Shown: piece after piece, positions 1-8,987 of the stretch | Position numbering within the stretch: position 1 is the first letter of the stretch | How the letters are laid out: each line of letters opens with the position of its first letter | Assembly: GCA_003222135.1 (NCBI GenBank) | Contig: QHUM01000042.1 | Location: forward strand, 1 to 64,000 | Length of the DNA: 64,000 nt | Source of the DNA: Gemmatimonadota bacterium | GTDB taxonomy: Bacteria > Gemmatimonadota > Gemmatimonadetes > Gemmatimonadales > GWC2-71-9 | Direction of reading: 5' to 3' | Position numbers and translations under genes: made by a program | Notes under the pieces: generated by a model | What the model was told of the DNA's origin: nothing | Databases searched by the model: none | The model's input: only the letters and a program-made list of their open reading frames with translations

Positions 1-2151
1 TCCTCAGGCTTCCGTCGCAGGGACACCGTGGTCGCGCTGTTCTGGCCCGAGCTGGACGAGGAGCATGCACGGGGATCGCTGCGCCAGGCGCTGCGCTTCC
101 TTCGCCGCTCGCTGGGCGAGGGCATCATCGTGAGTCGCGGCGAAGAGGAAATCGGGGTAGACCGCGGCGTGTTGCGGTGTGACGCAACCGCATTTGTGGA
201 GGCCTGCGAAGGCGCGCGGCACGCCGAAGCGCTGGATCTCTATCAGGGCGCCTTTCTGGACGGGTTCTTCGTCTCGGAGGCCGCGCCCGAGCTCGAGCGG
301 TGGGTGGAAGAGGAGCGAATCGCCCTGCGCCGCCGCGCGGCAGCGAGTGCCTGGGCGCTGGCGGACGGGTATCGAGTGGCCGGGGATCGGGCCGACGCGG
401 CGGCGCTGGCGCGGCGGGCGGCCGGGTTCGCGTCCGAGGACGAAGGGGAGCTGGCCCATCTCATCGCCTTCCTCGATGATCTGGGGGACCGGTCCGGCGC
501 CATCGGCGCTTATGACGAATTTGCGCGGCGGCTGAAACAGGAATACGACGTTCTGCCGGCGCCTGAGACGCAGGCGCTGATCCAAAGCGTCAGACACCGG
601 ACAGCGGTCGGATTCCAAACCCGTGCCGCGGGCCCGTCCGTCGCGCCTGCCGAGACGGTGGCGGGCCCCGCGCCGCGCGCGCGCCGGACGCTCGTCTATC
701 TCGCGATCGGCGGCGTTGTGGCGCTGATCGGATACCTGGCGGCCTTCGCCAACCGGCGGCCGCCGTTCGATCCCGAGCGCGCTACCGTGGTGGTGCTCCC
801 GCTCGAGGACCTGAGCGGGGACAGCACGCCGTCGTATTTGGCCAGCGGCGTGACAGAGCAGCTCATCACCGATCTCGCGCAGGGTGGGGCACTGCGGGTG
901 ATCAACCGTCGCACGATGATGGCCTACCGCGACCGGGCAAAGACGGTTCAGGAGATCGCGCGTACCCTGCACGCCGACGCCGTCGTCTCAGGCACGGTGC
1001 AGCGGCTCGGCGACACCGTCTACATGACGGCGCAACTTGTGCTCGCGAAACAGGACCGCACCATCTGGGCTCAGAGCTACGAAGGGACTCGTGGCGACCT
1101 GTTGCGGATGCAGCGCGAAGTGGCCCGGGCGGTGACCCGACGGCTGTGGGGCGCGCTCACGCCGACGCAGCAGGCCGGACTGGCGAGCGCCCGGCCACTC
1201 GATCCGGAAGCGCTCGACCTCTACATCCAGGGGCGCTACTGGTGGAACAAACGGGGACCGGCACTCCTCAAGTCGATTCAGCTGTTCACGCGGGCGCTTG
1301 ACCTCGATGCGATGTTCGCGCTTGCCTATTCCGGGATGGCCGACGCCTACGTCCAGCTCGGCTACGGCAGTCTGCTTTCTCCCGGTGATGCCTTCCCCAA
1401 AGCGGAGGCCGCCGCGCTCCACGCCCTGCAGCTGGACTCGACCCTCGCTGAGCCGCATGCCACGCTCGGGTTCGTCAGAATGTATTACTACTGGGACTGG
1501 GCCGGCGCGGATCAGGAATTCCAACACGCGCTTGCTTTGAACCCGAGCTACGCGACCGGTCACGAGTGGTACGGCCTGTTCCTCACGGCGATGGGCCGGT
1601 ATGACGAAGCGCTGGCGCACGAGCGCCGCGCCCAGGACCTGGACCCGCTCTCCCCCTCGATCGCCTGTACGACGGGGTGGGTGCTGCATTACAGCGGTCG
1701 CCAGGATGACGCCGAGCGGGAGCTGCAGGTCGCGCTGCGGATGGACTCGACTTTCACCCTCGGGCACCTCTATCTGGGCCGCGTTTACCAGGCCAAGGGC
1801 CAGATGGACAGCGCGCTGTCGCAGTACGCGACGACCGGCCCGCTGCGGAACTGGGTGCCCACGGTGGCGGCCGAAGGGTACGTGTACGGGGTCCTCGGTC
1901 GGCGCCGGGAAGCTCAGGCGGCACTTGTGCGCATGGACTCCCTGTCGCGGCGGCAGTACGTAACCGCGTACGCGGTGGCGCTGGTGCATACGGCGCTGGG
2001 GCAGAGGGACAGCGCCTTCGCGTGGTTGGCGCGGGGCGTCCGGGAACGCACGCACTGGCTGGTGTGGCTCAACCGCGATCTCCGTTGGGCTCCGCTGCGC
2101 GCGAACCCACGGTTCCAGGCCTTGGTCCACGAAGTGGGGTTGCCGCCGTGA
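1..2151 (+). CDS. BTAD/TPR-type membrane-anchored regulator, 5' end cut off by window
   Basis: The frame is open from the first base of the window and the residues before the GTG at 28 already look like the family (FRRRDTVVALFWPELDEE), so the true start lies upstream. The visible part begins inside a bacterial transcriptional activator (BTAD/SARP-like) helical domain (about 190 residues from the GTG). A single membrane span follows (near residues 224-242), then a FlgO/TolB-N-like domain (VVVLPLEDLSGD...YLASGVTEQLITDLA). The C-terminal half carries at least five TPR-like helical repeats. Proteins of this layout are common in Gemmatimonadota and are usually annotated as transcriptional regulators. 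The N-terminal DNA-binding part, if present, is outside the window, so DNA binding cannot be confirmed. Confidence 0.8.
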   Translation, partial: SSGFRRRDTVVALFWPELDEEHARGSLRQALRFLRRSLGEGIIVSRGEEEIGVDRGVLRCDATAFVEACEGARHAEALDLYQGAFLDGFFVSEAAPELERWVEEERIALRRRAAASAWALADGYRVAGDRADAAALARRAAGFASEDEGELAHLIAFLDDLGDRSGAIGAYDEFARRLKQEYDVLPAPETQALIQSVRHRTAVGFQTRAAGPSVAPAETVAGPAPRARRTLVYLAIGGVVALIGYLAAFANRRPPFDPERATVVVLPLEDLSGDSTPSYLASGVTEQLITDLAQGGALRVINRRTMMAYRDRAKTVQEIARTLHADAVVSGTVQRLGDTVYMTAQLVLAKQDRTIWAQSYEGTRGDLLRMQREVARAVTRRLWGALTPTQQAGLASARPLDPEALDLYIQGRYWWNKRGPALLKSIQLFTRALDLDAMFALAYSGMADAYVQLGYGSLLSPGDAFPKAEAAALHALQLDSTLAEPHATLGFVRMYYYWDWAGADQEFQHALALNPSYATGHEWYGLFLTAMGRYDEALAHERRAQDLDPLSPSIACTTGWVLHYSGRQDDAERELQVALRMDSTFTLGHLYLGRVYQAKGQMDSALSQYATTGPLRNWVPTVAAEGYVYGVLGRRREAQAALVRMDSLSRRQYVTAYAVALVHTALGQRDSAFAWLARGVRERTHWLVWLNRDLRWAPLRANPRFQALVHEVGLPP

Positions 2152-2272
2152 GGCCGCGCGGGGCAGGCGTCGAAACCGTGCGGCAAGTCGTGTTGCACCC
2201 GACGCAGCGGGTCGTGAGCCGCTAGCGGCGGGAGAAACTCACACCGAAACTCACACCACTGGGACTGGGGGA

Positions 2273-2307
2273 GAAAAAGCCCCGCAACGGAATCCATTGC
2301 GAGGCTT
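2273..2307 (-). terminator. Rho-independent terminator after tRNA-Pro
   Basis: On the minus strand the stem AAGCCTCGCAA / TTGCGGGGCTT (one mismatch, 9-nt loop) is followed by a TTTTT run. It lies just downstream of tRNA-Pro. Confidence 0.7.
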
Positions 2308-2318
2308 GGTCTTCGATG

Positions 2319-2395
<77 letters not shown>

Positions 2396-2448
2396 AGGCT
2401 CGTAAGCTAGAAGCCGACGAAACCTAAGGGAAGCCGCGCAGGCGCCGC

Positions 2449-3366
2449 TCAGCGATGCTTGATGAAGCTGCCGTCCTGCAGCTCGGCGTAGGCGTGCCGC
2501 AGCTCCGCCTGCGTGTTCATTACGATCGGCCCGGCCCAGGCCACGGGCTCCTCGAGCGGCCTGCCCGACACGAGCAGGAACCGCATTCCCGCTTCGCCCG
2601 CTTGCACGGTGATCTCGTCGCCCGAGTCGAACAACACAAGCGAGCGATTGCCGGCGTCCTCGCGCACCGGCGGTCCCGACGCGCCTGCCCCCTCCCCCAC
2701 GCGCTCGGTCAGCACGCCGCGCGGCGCCGAGGCGTCGCGGAAGGTGCCGCTTCCCTCGAACACGTACGCGAAGGCGTGGCGCGACGACTCGACCGGCAGG
2801 GTCTTCTTCACCCGCGGCGGGACCCACACGTCCAAGTACCGTGGGTCGGCCGCGACGCCCTCGACCGGACCGGTTCTGCCCCAGAAGTCGCCGACGACCA
2901 CCCGCACGCGCGTCCCGTCGTCGTCCACGACTTCCGGGACGTCCTTCGCCAGGATGTCCTGGTAGCGCGGATCGGTCATCTTGAGCGAGCGGGGCAGGTT
3001 CGCCCATAGCTGGAAGCCGTGCATCCGGCCACGCTCGTCTCCCTTGGGCATCTCCTGGTGGAGGATGCCGGAGCCCGCGGTCATCCACTGCACGTCCCCG
3101 GCGCCCAGCGCGCCGCGGTTGCCCAGGCTGTCGCCGTGCTGCACCGTGCCGCTCAGGACGTAGGTGATGGTTTCGATGCCCCGATGGGGGTGCCAGGGAA
3201 AACCCGCGAGATAGTCCTCCGGGTGCTCGTTGCGGAAGTCATCTAATAGAAGGAAGGGATCGAAGTCGCCGGTGTTCCCGAACCCGAAGGCGCGGCGCAG
3301 CTTCACGCCCGCCCCCTCGATGGTGGGCTGCGACTGAATGATCGACTTGATCGGCCGAATGGACAT
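2449..3366 (-). CDS. Pirin family protein
   Basis: This 305-residue protein has the bicupin pirin signature. The N-terminal cupin contains FPWHPHRGIETITYVLSG and later GILHQE, giving the metal-binding His/His/His/Glu set seen in pirins. A C-terminal pirin domain follows (HAFAYVFEGSG, FLLVSGRPLEEPVAW). Family members are cytoplasmic Fe(II)-type bicupins with quercetinase or regulatory roles; the substrate here is unknown. The ATG at 3366 is supported by an upstream AGGAGG on the minus strand. It is monocistronic and diverges from the ion-channel gene at 3444. Confidence 0.92.
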   Translation of the reverse strand: MSIRPIKSIIQSQPTIEGAGVKLRRAFGFGNTGDFDPFLLLDDFRNEHPEDYLAGFPWHPHRGIETITYVLSGTVQHGDSLGNRGALGAGDVQWMTAGSGILHQEMPKGDERGRMHGFQLWANLPRSLKMTDPRYQDILAKDVPEVVDDDGTRVRVVVGDFWGRTGPVEGVAADPRYLDVWVPPRVKKTLPVESSRHAFAYVFEGSGTFRDASAPRGVLTERVGEGAGASGPPVREDAGNRSLVLFDSGDEITVQAGEAGMRFLLVSGRPLEEPVAWAGPIVMNTQAELRHAYAELQDGSFIKHR

Positions 3367-3443
3367 GTTGCCTCCTTGGGCTATGCTAAGCCACTCCTAA
3401 CGTAACAAAGCCGAGTTCCCCCAGGTCCGCTAAGTTCCCTGTC

Positions 3444-4577
3444 ATGCGATGGGTCGTCGGGGTCGTCGGGATCGCCCTCTTGGCGATCGTCCTGTGGGAC
3501 GCCTTCGAGACCATCATCCTGCCGCGGCGCATCAGCGGCCGCTTCCGACTCGCCAAGCTGTTCTACCGCGCGACGTGGCCGCCCTGGCGGGCGGTCGCCC
3601 CGCTGCTGCCGCGCCGGCCGGGGGATGCGTTCTTGAGCTTCTACGGCCCGCTCTCCCTGCTCCTGCTCCTGGCGCTGTGGGCGGCCGGGATCGCGCTCGC
3701 GTTCGGGATGGTGCAATGGGCCGCCGGCTCGGCGCTCAGCATGACCGGCGCCGACCCCGGATTCGGGGCCGACATGTACATGAGCGGGACGACGTTTTTT
3801 ACCCTTGGCCTGGGCGACGTCGTACCCCGGACGCCGCTCGCGAAGACGCTCACCGTCATCGAAGCCGGGATGGGCTTCGCGTTCTTGGCGCTCGTGATCG
3901 GCTACTTCCCCGTGATCTATCAGGCGTTCTCGCGCCGCGAGATGGCGATCTCGCTACTCGACGCCCGTGCCGGCTCGCCGCCGACGGCGGGCGAGCTACT
4001 ATGGCGCTACCGGTGGGACAAGAGCGGCGACGCGCTCGCCGAGCTGTTACGGGAGTGGGAGCGTTGGGCCGCCGACGTGCTCGAAAGCCACCTGTCCTAT
4101 CCCGCGCTCGCCTACTTCCGCTCGCAGCACTACAACCAGTCGTGGCTGGCGGCGCTGACGACGATTCTCGACGCCAGCGCCCTCGTGTTGGTGGGGCTGG
4201 AAGGTGGGTGTGTGGAGCAGGCGAGGCTGACGTTCGCCATGGCGCGCCACGCCGTCGTGGACTTGTCGCAGGTGTTCAACACGCCGCCGCATGAGCCCGC
4301 GCAGCGGCTGTCGGACGCGGAGTTCTCCCGGCTCCAGGCCCGTCTCGTCGAGGCGGGGCTCACGTTGCGCGAGACTGGGGGCGCGGGGCAGCAGCTGGCG
4401 GAGCTACGACGCCTGTACGAGCCGTACGTCGCGGCACTGGCGCGACACCTCGCGGTGACCCTGCCGCCTTGGGTGCGGCAGGGAGAACGACCAGACAACT
4501 GGCAGACGAGCGCGTGGGAAGGACCCAAGCGGCTCCCACGGCCGGGTGGCTCAGCGGCGACGGACGATCACTTCTAG
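3444..4577 (+). CDS. Potassium-channel-like membrane protein
   Basis: The 377-residue protein has a first membrane span at residues 4-24, a second at about 66-90, a pore loop and a third span at about 133-158. The pore loop ends in TLGLGD (120-125), a variant of the K+ channel filter TVGYGD. The roughly 215-residue C-terminal region is soluble and helical and is not a recognisable RCK domain. It is therefore a probable two-span-per-pore ion channel with an unassigned cytoplasmic domain. LGLG in place of VGYG leaves ion selectivity open. The stop overlaps the convergent DUF302 gene by 4 nt. Confidence 0.8.
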   Translation: MRWVVGVVGIALLAIVLWDAFETIILPRRISGRFRLAKLFYRATWPPWRAVAPLLPRRPGDAFLSFYGPLSLLLLLALWAAGIALAFGMVQWAAGSALSMTGADPGFGADMYMSGTTFFTLGLGDVVPRTPLAKTLTVIEAGMGFAFLALVIGYFPVIYQAFSRREMAISLLDARAGSPPTAGELLWRYRWDKSGDALAELLREWERWAADVLESHLSYPALAYFRSQHYNQSWLAALTTILDASALVLVGLEGGCVEQARLTFAMARHAVVDLSQVFNTPPHEPAQRLSDAEFSRLQARLVEAGLTLRETGGAGQQLAELRRLYEPYVAALARHLAVTLPPWVRQGERPDNWQTSAWEGPKRLPRPGGSAATDDHF

Positions 4578-4999
4578 GGGGAGGAGGCCCCGGCGGCGCG
4601 CGCCAACGCCTCCACGACCGCGATGTTCGGCAACAGCGCCTCCGGCACGCCATGCCGCTGTTGCAGGTACGCGGGGCTGTTGTAGGAGAGCCAGACTTTC
4701 CCTTGCGCATCTTCCCACACCAGGAGCTTCAACGGCAGGTCGATGGCGACGCTCGGCGCGGCCAGCATCAGCGGCGTGCCCGCCTTCGGGTTGCCGAACA
4801 TCACGAGTTTGGTGGGAGGCAGCTTCATTCCGACTTTCGCGGCTTCCCCGCTATGATCCACCAGCGCGAACAGCGTGACGCCTTTGGCGCGAAGGAGGGC
4901 TTGGAGTTTCTCCAGGGTCTGGTCGACGGAATGTTGGCTCGGCAGCGTGATAATTCCGCTGCCGCTGTCTGGCGTCATGGGATGCAGATTTGCGGTCAC
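4574..4999 (-). CDS. DUF302 domain protein
   Basis: The 141-residue protein matches the DUF302 pattern: SVDQTLEKLQALLRAKGVTLFALVDHSGEAAKVGMKLPPTKLVMFGNPKAGTPLM (quoted here only as its landmarks VTLFALVDHSGEA, LPPTKLVMFGNP and GTPLM). These small cytoplasmic proteins have no settled biochemical role and often sit near envelope or metal-stress genes. The GTG start at 4999 directly abuts the TAG stop of the upstream NtrC-type regulator, so the two are co-transcribed. An ATG seven codons later (4980) is an alternative start. No signal peptide is seen. Confidence 0.85.
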   Translation of the reverse strand: MTANLHPMTPDSGSGIITLPSQHSVDQTLEKLQALLRAKGVTLFALVDHSGEAAKVGMKLPPTKLVMFGNPKAGTPLMLAAPSVAIDLPLKLLVWEDAQGKVWLSYNSPAYLQQRHGVPEALLPNIAVVEALARAAGASSP

Positions 5000-6604
5000 C
5001 TACGAGAGCCCAAAGCGCTCCATGCGCGTGTAGAGCTTTCCCCGGCTCAGGCCGAGCAGCTTGGCCGCCTTGGACTTGTTGCGACCGGCCTGTTTGAGAG
5101 CGCCCTCGATGAGCGTGCGCTCCATCGCTTCGAGGTCCATGCCCTGAGCCGGAAAATCCCCGACCATCGGTTCGGCGGCAGAGGGGGGCGGCGGGGGCGC
5201 GCTCCGCGGCGATTCGGCGTGCCAGGGCAGATGCTCGGGATTGATCAGGCCACCCTCGCACAGAATCAGCGCCCGCTCCACGGCGTTGCGCAGCTCGCGC
5301 ACGTTTCCCGGCCAGGGGTAGGCCAGGAAATGCGCGCGCGCCTCGCGCGAAATCCCCGCGGCCGGCCGCCCGATCACGACTGGCCCGAGCTCCTGCACGA
5401 AGTGCTCGAGCAGCGGCAGGATGTCCTCCCGGCGCTCCCGCAGCGGCGGCAGCTGGATCGCGAACACGTGCAGCCGATAGTACAGGTCCTCGCGAAACGC
5501 GCCTGCGGTCATCGCCACCTGCAGATCGCGGTTCGTCGCGGCGATGACGCGTACGTCGGCCTTGACCATCCGGGTGCCGCCGAGCCGCTGAAATTCCCGC
5601 TCCTGCAGCACGCGCAGGAACTTCGCCTGCACGGCGGGACTCATCTCGCCCACTTCGTCGAGAAACAGCGTCCCCCCGGCGGCCTGCTCCAGCCGTCCCG
5701 CCCGCGCCGACACGGCTCCGGTGAAGGCCCCCTTCTCGTAGCCGAACAGCTCCGACTCGAGCAACGCCTCCGGCAGCGCCGCGCAGTTCAACGCGACGAA
5801 CGGCCCCTCGGCGCGGCGCGAGCCGCGGTGGATGAGGTGCGCCACGACCTCCTTGCCGGTCCCCGACTCGCCGCTGAGGAGCACCGTCGTCTCAGCCGGA
5901 GCTACTTTCGCTGCTTGCGTCAGCACCTCGCGCCACGATTGCGACGTCCCGATCGCGCGGTGTCCTTCCACCGCCTCCAGCGCCGTCGTGAGTCCGGCCA
6001 CCCGCGCTTCGAGACGACCCGCCCGTTCCTGGGCCTCGGCGCGGCGGCGCTCTTCCTCGGCCAGGCGCTCGTGCGCGAATGCCAACGCCACAAGGTCGGC
6101 GATCCGTCGCGCTGGCGGTACGAGCGCTTCGGTGTACTGGTCCGGCGTGCGGGAGAGAAAGATGATGAAGCCCAGCACGCCCCCTCGCAGGCGCACGGTG
6201 AGCCGCATCCACGACTCGTGCCCCGCCCAGTGCAGACCGGCGGGTCGCCACTCGAACGGCTCGTCGGCGGGGCGCGACGAGGTGCGCGTCGTCCCCTCGA
6301 GCCGTAAACTCTTTCCCGGCAGCGTTCGGACGTGGTGCGCGATCGCCCAATCCTCTTCCACCAGCGCGCGCGAGGCCTGGAGACGAATCTCTGGCAAGGC
6401 GGCCCCCCCCGATTCATCTTCGGAATGGGCCAGGACGCGGTATCGCTCGCGATCCTCCGAGATCAAGCCGAACACCAGGCGATCGTGCGGGACTGTCTGG
6501 CGGGCCAGCGCGGAGATCTGTGTGAAGATCTCACGGACGTCGAGGCTCTGCGCCAGGACGTTCAGGAGCAGTCCGAAGGTCTCTTCGGTGGAGCCGGGAG
6601 CCAT
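5000..6604 (-). CDS. Sigma-54-dependent activator, GAF sensor + AAA+ + Fis HTH
   Basis: The 534-residue protein has a GAF-like sensor domain (about 10-180), a helical linker rich in E/R (180-212), and an AAA+ sigma-54 activator domain with Walker A GESGTGKE (245-252), the sigma-54 contact loop GAFTGA (292-297) and Walker B GTLFLDE (311-317). A C-terminal Fis-type helix-turn-helix follows ([20 protein letters not shown]). It lacks a phosphorylatable receiver, so it probably senses a ligand or redox state through GAF. From about residue 218 to the end it is nearly the same as the receiver-type activator at 16681-18060, so both should read the same DNA sites. A matching candidate site lies 34 bp upstream of its own start. 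It diverges from the sulfocyanin operon. Confidence 0.95.
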   Translation of the reverse strand: MAPGSTEETFGLLLNVLAQSLDVREIFTQISALARQTVPHDRLVFGLISEDRERYRVLAHSEDESGGAALPEIRLQASRALVEEDWAIAHHVRTLPGKSLRLEGTTRTSSRPADEPFEWRPAGLHWAGHESWMRLTVRLRGGVLGFIIFLSRTPDQYTEALVPPARRIADLVALAFAHERLAEEERRRAEAQERAGRLEARVAGLTTALEAVEGHRAIGTSQSWREVLTQAAKVAPAETTVLLSGESGTGKEVVAHLIHRGSRRAEGPFVALNCAALPEALLESELFGYEKGAFTGAVSARAGRLEQAAGGTLFLDEVGEMSPAVQAKFLRVLQEREFQRLGGTRMVKADVRVIAATNRDLQVAMTAGAFREDLYYRLHVFAIQLPPLRERREDILPLLEHFVQELGPVVIGRPAAGISREARAHFLAYPWPGNVRELRNAVERALILCEGGLINPEHLPWHAESPRSAPPPPPSAAEPMVGDFPAQGMDLEAMERTLIEGALKQAGRNKSKAAKLLGLSRGKLYTRMERFGLS

Positions 6605-6637
6605 CTCGGAGAATATTCTACTCGGATGTCGGCTGCC

Positions 6638-6653
6638 GCGCAGTTCTGCTCAG
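6638..6653. promoter_or_regulatory. Candidate activator site (UAS) a for the NtrC-type regulators
   Basis: The motif GCGCAGTTCTGCTCAG contains the dyad GCA-N4-TGC (GCA at 6640). Near-identical motifs occur at 10091, 12664 and 20246, each upstream of a sigma-54-like element. This one is 121 bp upstream of the TGGCAC at 6761 and 34 bp from the start of the divergent activator gene, so it may also control that gene. Confidence 0.6.
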
Positions 6654-6760
6654 ACTTCCGCACCCCGCCATGTCGGCGCCGCCAGCGCCTGTGACCCTGG
6701 CGCCGCTGAACGCTCGGCGCGGCAGGGACTTGCCTTGCACAACCGGCGTTGCGTGCGGCG

Positions 6761-6775
6761 TGGCACGTGGCGTGC
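6761..6775 (+). promoter_or_regulatory. Sigma-54-type -24/-12 promoter a
   Basis: TGGCACGTGGCGTGC has the -24 TGGCAC and, after five bases, GTGC in place of the usual TTGC. The same GTGC variant occurs in the three sister promoters. It is about 64 bp upstream of the sulfocyanin start. Confidence 0.65.
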
Positions 6776-6839
6776 GACGGCGGTCCGCCGGTGAGGGGCA
6801 CGACGCACGGCACTCGTCTGACTGAACGGAGCTAAGGAG

Positions 6840-7397
6840 ATGTCAGGATCCCGTATTGCACGCCGCATCCGGACCGTCGCGGCGTTGGCGGCGGTCGTCA
6901 CCGTGCTCGGTGCTACGTCGGCACACGCGCAGCAGCAAGCGATCGACCCGACGTGGCTCAGCTTCGACGCCGCGGCACGGTCGGCCCGGTTCCAGCTCAT
7001 CGCCGGGCTCACCGGCCTGAACGGGGCCCTCAACTTCAACGGCTTCTCGGACGGTTCCCTCACGTTCGTGGTGCCGGTCGGATGGCAGACCGAGATCGAC
7101 TTCCGCAACCACGACGGGATGCTGCCGCACAGTGCCGAGGTGATCGCGCCGCAGACCCCGCTCCCGATCCAGCCCGTCGCTCCCGCGATCCCGCGGGCTT
7201 TCACGCTGCGGCTCGCGGAGGGGCTCATCTCGGAAGCGACGGACACGATGGGGTTCACGGCGCAACCGGCCGGGGACTATCTGATTTTCTGCGGCGTGCC
7301 GGGGCACGGCGCGGCGGGGATGTGGATCCGGTTCCAGGTGAGCGCGTCGGCGAAAGTGCCGGCGCTGCTCCTCACGCCGGCGCCCGGGAAGCGATGA
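6840..7397 (+). CDS. Sulfocyanin-like blue copper protein, exported
   Basis: The 185-residue protein starts with an arginine-rich signal peptide ending at AHA (about residue 30). The mature part matches the sulfocyanin/SoxE cupredoxin pattern: ALNFNGFSDGSLTFVVPVGW, then type 1 copper ligands His97 (MLPHSAEV), Cys151 and His156 (FCGVPGHG) and Met161 (GMW). Sulfocyanins are periplasmic or membrane-associated electron carriers best known from archaeal respiratory chains. Here the gene is first in a sigma-54-type operon with a DUF4136 lipoprotein and an aldo/keto reductase. The start is supported by GGAG at 6828-6831, 8 nt before the ATG. The electron partner is not evident; the multicopper oxidase at 13989 is one candidate. 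Confidence 0.88.
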   Translation: MSGSRIARRIRTVAALAAVVTVLGATSAHAQQQAIDPTWLSFDAAARSARFQLIAGLTGLNGALNFNGFSDGSLTFVVPVGWQTEIDFRNHDGMLPHSAEVIAPQTPLPIQPVAPAIPRAFTLRLAEGLISEATDTMGFTAQPAGDYLIFCGVPGHGAAGMWIRFQVSASAKVPALLLTPAPGKR

Positions 7398-7972
7398 TGC
7401 GAATGACGCCCGCCTTCACGGCGGCCGTGGCTCTCACGCTCGCGGCGTGCACCGCGGTGCCCCAGATTCACACGGCGGTCAGTCCGGACGGCGGCATCGG
7501 CGGCCGGCAGACCTTCAGCATCCTCCCCGCGCCACGGCACGTCGGCGGGGGCGACTCGTCGAGTGCCGCAATGCTCGGCAACTCGGGCGCGAATCGCGCG
7601 CTGCGCAACGCTCTCCTTCAGGGGTTCACGAGGCGCGGTTATACGGTGGCTGACAGCAGTCCGGACTTCGCAGTCGCGTACTATGCGACCACCAAGGACA
7701 AGCTCGACATCATGCGCTGGGATTACGGCTACCCCTGGTGGCCGCGCTGGTGGCGCGGTTGGGGCCCGAGGGGGCCGGTCGGCCCCATGGAGGAGACCGA
7801 GTACGCGCCGGGGACCGTGGTCGTAGACGTGATCGACTGGAAGACCAGAGAGCCGCTGTGGCGCGGGAAGGGCCTCGTGTCGGTCTCGGACGATGAGCGG
7901 GCGTACGAGCTGGACCTTCAGAAGACGATCAGGGCGATCCTCGCGCGGTTCCCTCGCGCCCGGCGGGGCTAG
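7394..7972 (+). CDS. DUF4136 lipoprotein (copy 1)
   Basis: The 192-residue protein begins with a lipoprotein signal peptide (ALTLAACTA, lipobox Cys). The DUF4136 body includes ANRALRNALLQGFTRRGYTVADSSPDFAVAYYATT, seen here as its landmarks RALRNALLQGF and SPDFAVAYYA. An aromatic-rich stretch (WDYGYPWWPRWWRGWG) and GTVVVDVIDWKTREPLWRGKG follow. The molecular role of DUF4136 is unknown; it is probably an envelope protein. Its ATG overlaps the sulfocyanin stop (ATGA), implying translational coupling. It is a clear paralogue of 20426-21049, the first gene of another unit with the same promoter type. Confidence 0.88.
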   Translation: MMRMTPAFTAAVALTLAACTAVPQIHTAVSPDGGIGGRQTFSILPAPRHVGGGDSSSAAMLGNSGANRALRNALLQGFTRRGYTVADSSPDFAVAYYATTKDKLDIMRWDYGYPWWPRWWRGWGPRGPVGPMEETEYAPGTVVVDVIDWKTREPLWRGKGLVSVSDDERAYELDLQKTIRAILARFPRARRG

Positions 7973-7984
7973 AGGCTCGCCGGC

Positions 7985-8929
7985 ATGTCCCTGTCAACGC
8001 CACCGCAACACGTGAGCAACGTCCGCAACGGGATTCCCTACCGTCGCCTGGGGCGCACCGGGGAAATGGTGTCGCTGGTCGGTGTGGGCGGCTACCATCT
8101 CGGGAGGCAAGCGGACGAGCAGGAAACCATCCGTATCGTCCGCACCGCCGTCGACAACGGTATCAACTTCCTCGACAACTGCTGGGACTACAACGGTGGG
8201 GCGAGCGAGATCCGCATGGGAAAGGCGCTGCGCGACGGCTATCGCGACAAGGCGTTTCTCATGACCAAGATCGACGGCCGCAACAAGGAGAGCGCGGCGC
8301 GGCAGATCGACGAGTCGCTGCGGCGGCTGCAAACCGACCGCATCGACCTCATGCAGTTCCACGAGGTGATCCGGATGACGGATCCGGAGCGGGTGTTCGG
8401 CACGGATGGCGCGCTGGAAGCGGTGGTCGCGGCGCAGCGCGCGGGCAAAATCCGCTACGTCGGTTTCACCGGCCACAAGAGTCCCGCCATCCACCTGCGG
8501 ATGCTCGACACCGCCCGGGCACACGGGTTCAGGTTCGACGCGGTGCAGATGCCGTTGAACGTGATGGATGCCCACTACGACAGCTTCGTGCAGCAGGTGG
8601 TGCCCTGGCTCGTGGAGCAGGACATCGGCGTGCTGGGGATGAAGCCCCTGGGCGATCCCTTCGTTCTGGTGAGCGGCACCGTGACGGCCGTCGAATGCCT
8701 CCACTACGCCATGAGCCTGCCGACGAGCGTGGTGATCACGGGCTGCGATTCCCTGCCGGTGCTCGAGCAGGCGCTGCACGCGGCTCGCAGCTTTCGCCCG
8801 CTGAGCGAGGCGGCTGTAGCGGCGCTGCTCAAGCGGACGGCGCTCGCGGCGCGCGAGGGAAAGTACGAGCTCTACAAGACGACTCATCATTTCGATGGGA
8901 CGTACCAGAATCCACAATGGCTGGGGTGA
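7985..8929 (+). CDS. Aldo/keto reductase with conserved C-terminal tail
   Basis: The 314-residue protein is a TIM-barrel aldo/keto reductase: YRRLGRTGEMVSLVGVGGYHLG, catalytic Asp/Tyr region NFLDNCWDYNGGASE, Lys in FLMTKIDGR, and His in LMQFHEV. It probably uses NADPH to reduce a carbonyl; the substrate is unknown. The tail ends THHFDGTYQNPQWLG. The last 71 bp of the gene are repeated at 10192-10262 (one mismatch). It lies 12 bp after the DUF4136 gene and is the last gene of promoter unit a. Confidence 0.92.
   Translation: MSLSTPPQHVSNVRNGIPYRRLGRTGEMVSLVGVGGYHLGRQADEQETIRIVRTAVDNGINFLDNCWDYNGGASEIRMGKALRDGYRDKAFLMTKIDGRNKESAARQIDESLRRLQTDRIDLMQFHEVIRMTDPERVFGTDGALEAVVAAQRAGKIRYVGFTGHKSPAIHLRMLDTARAHGFRFDAVQMPLNVMDAHYDSFVQQVVPWLVEQDIGVLGMKPLGDPFVLVSGTVTAVECLHYAMSLPTSVVITGCDSLPVLEQALHAARSFRPLSEAAVAALLKRTALAAREGKYELYKTTHHFDGTYQNPQWLG
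8859..8929 (+). repeat. 71-bp direct repeat, copy 1 (3' end of aldo/keto reductase)
   Basis: The last 71 bp of the reductase gene, including its stop codon, match 10192-10262 with one substitution (GAGCTC versus GAGCTG). Similarity stops sharply at both ends. Confidence 0.97.
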
Positions 8930-8987
8930 GACCGCTCGCGTGGCGTGCGCTGACCGATGCGGCGCCTACCTCGGGTTGGCGCCGTCC

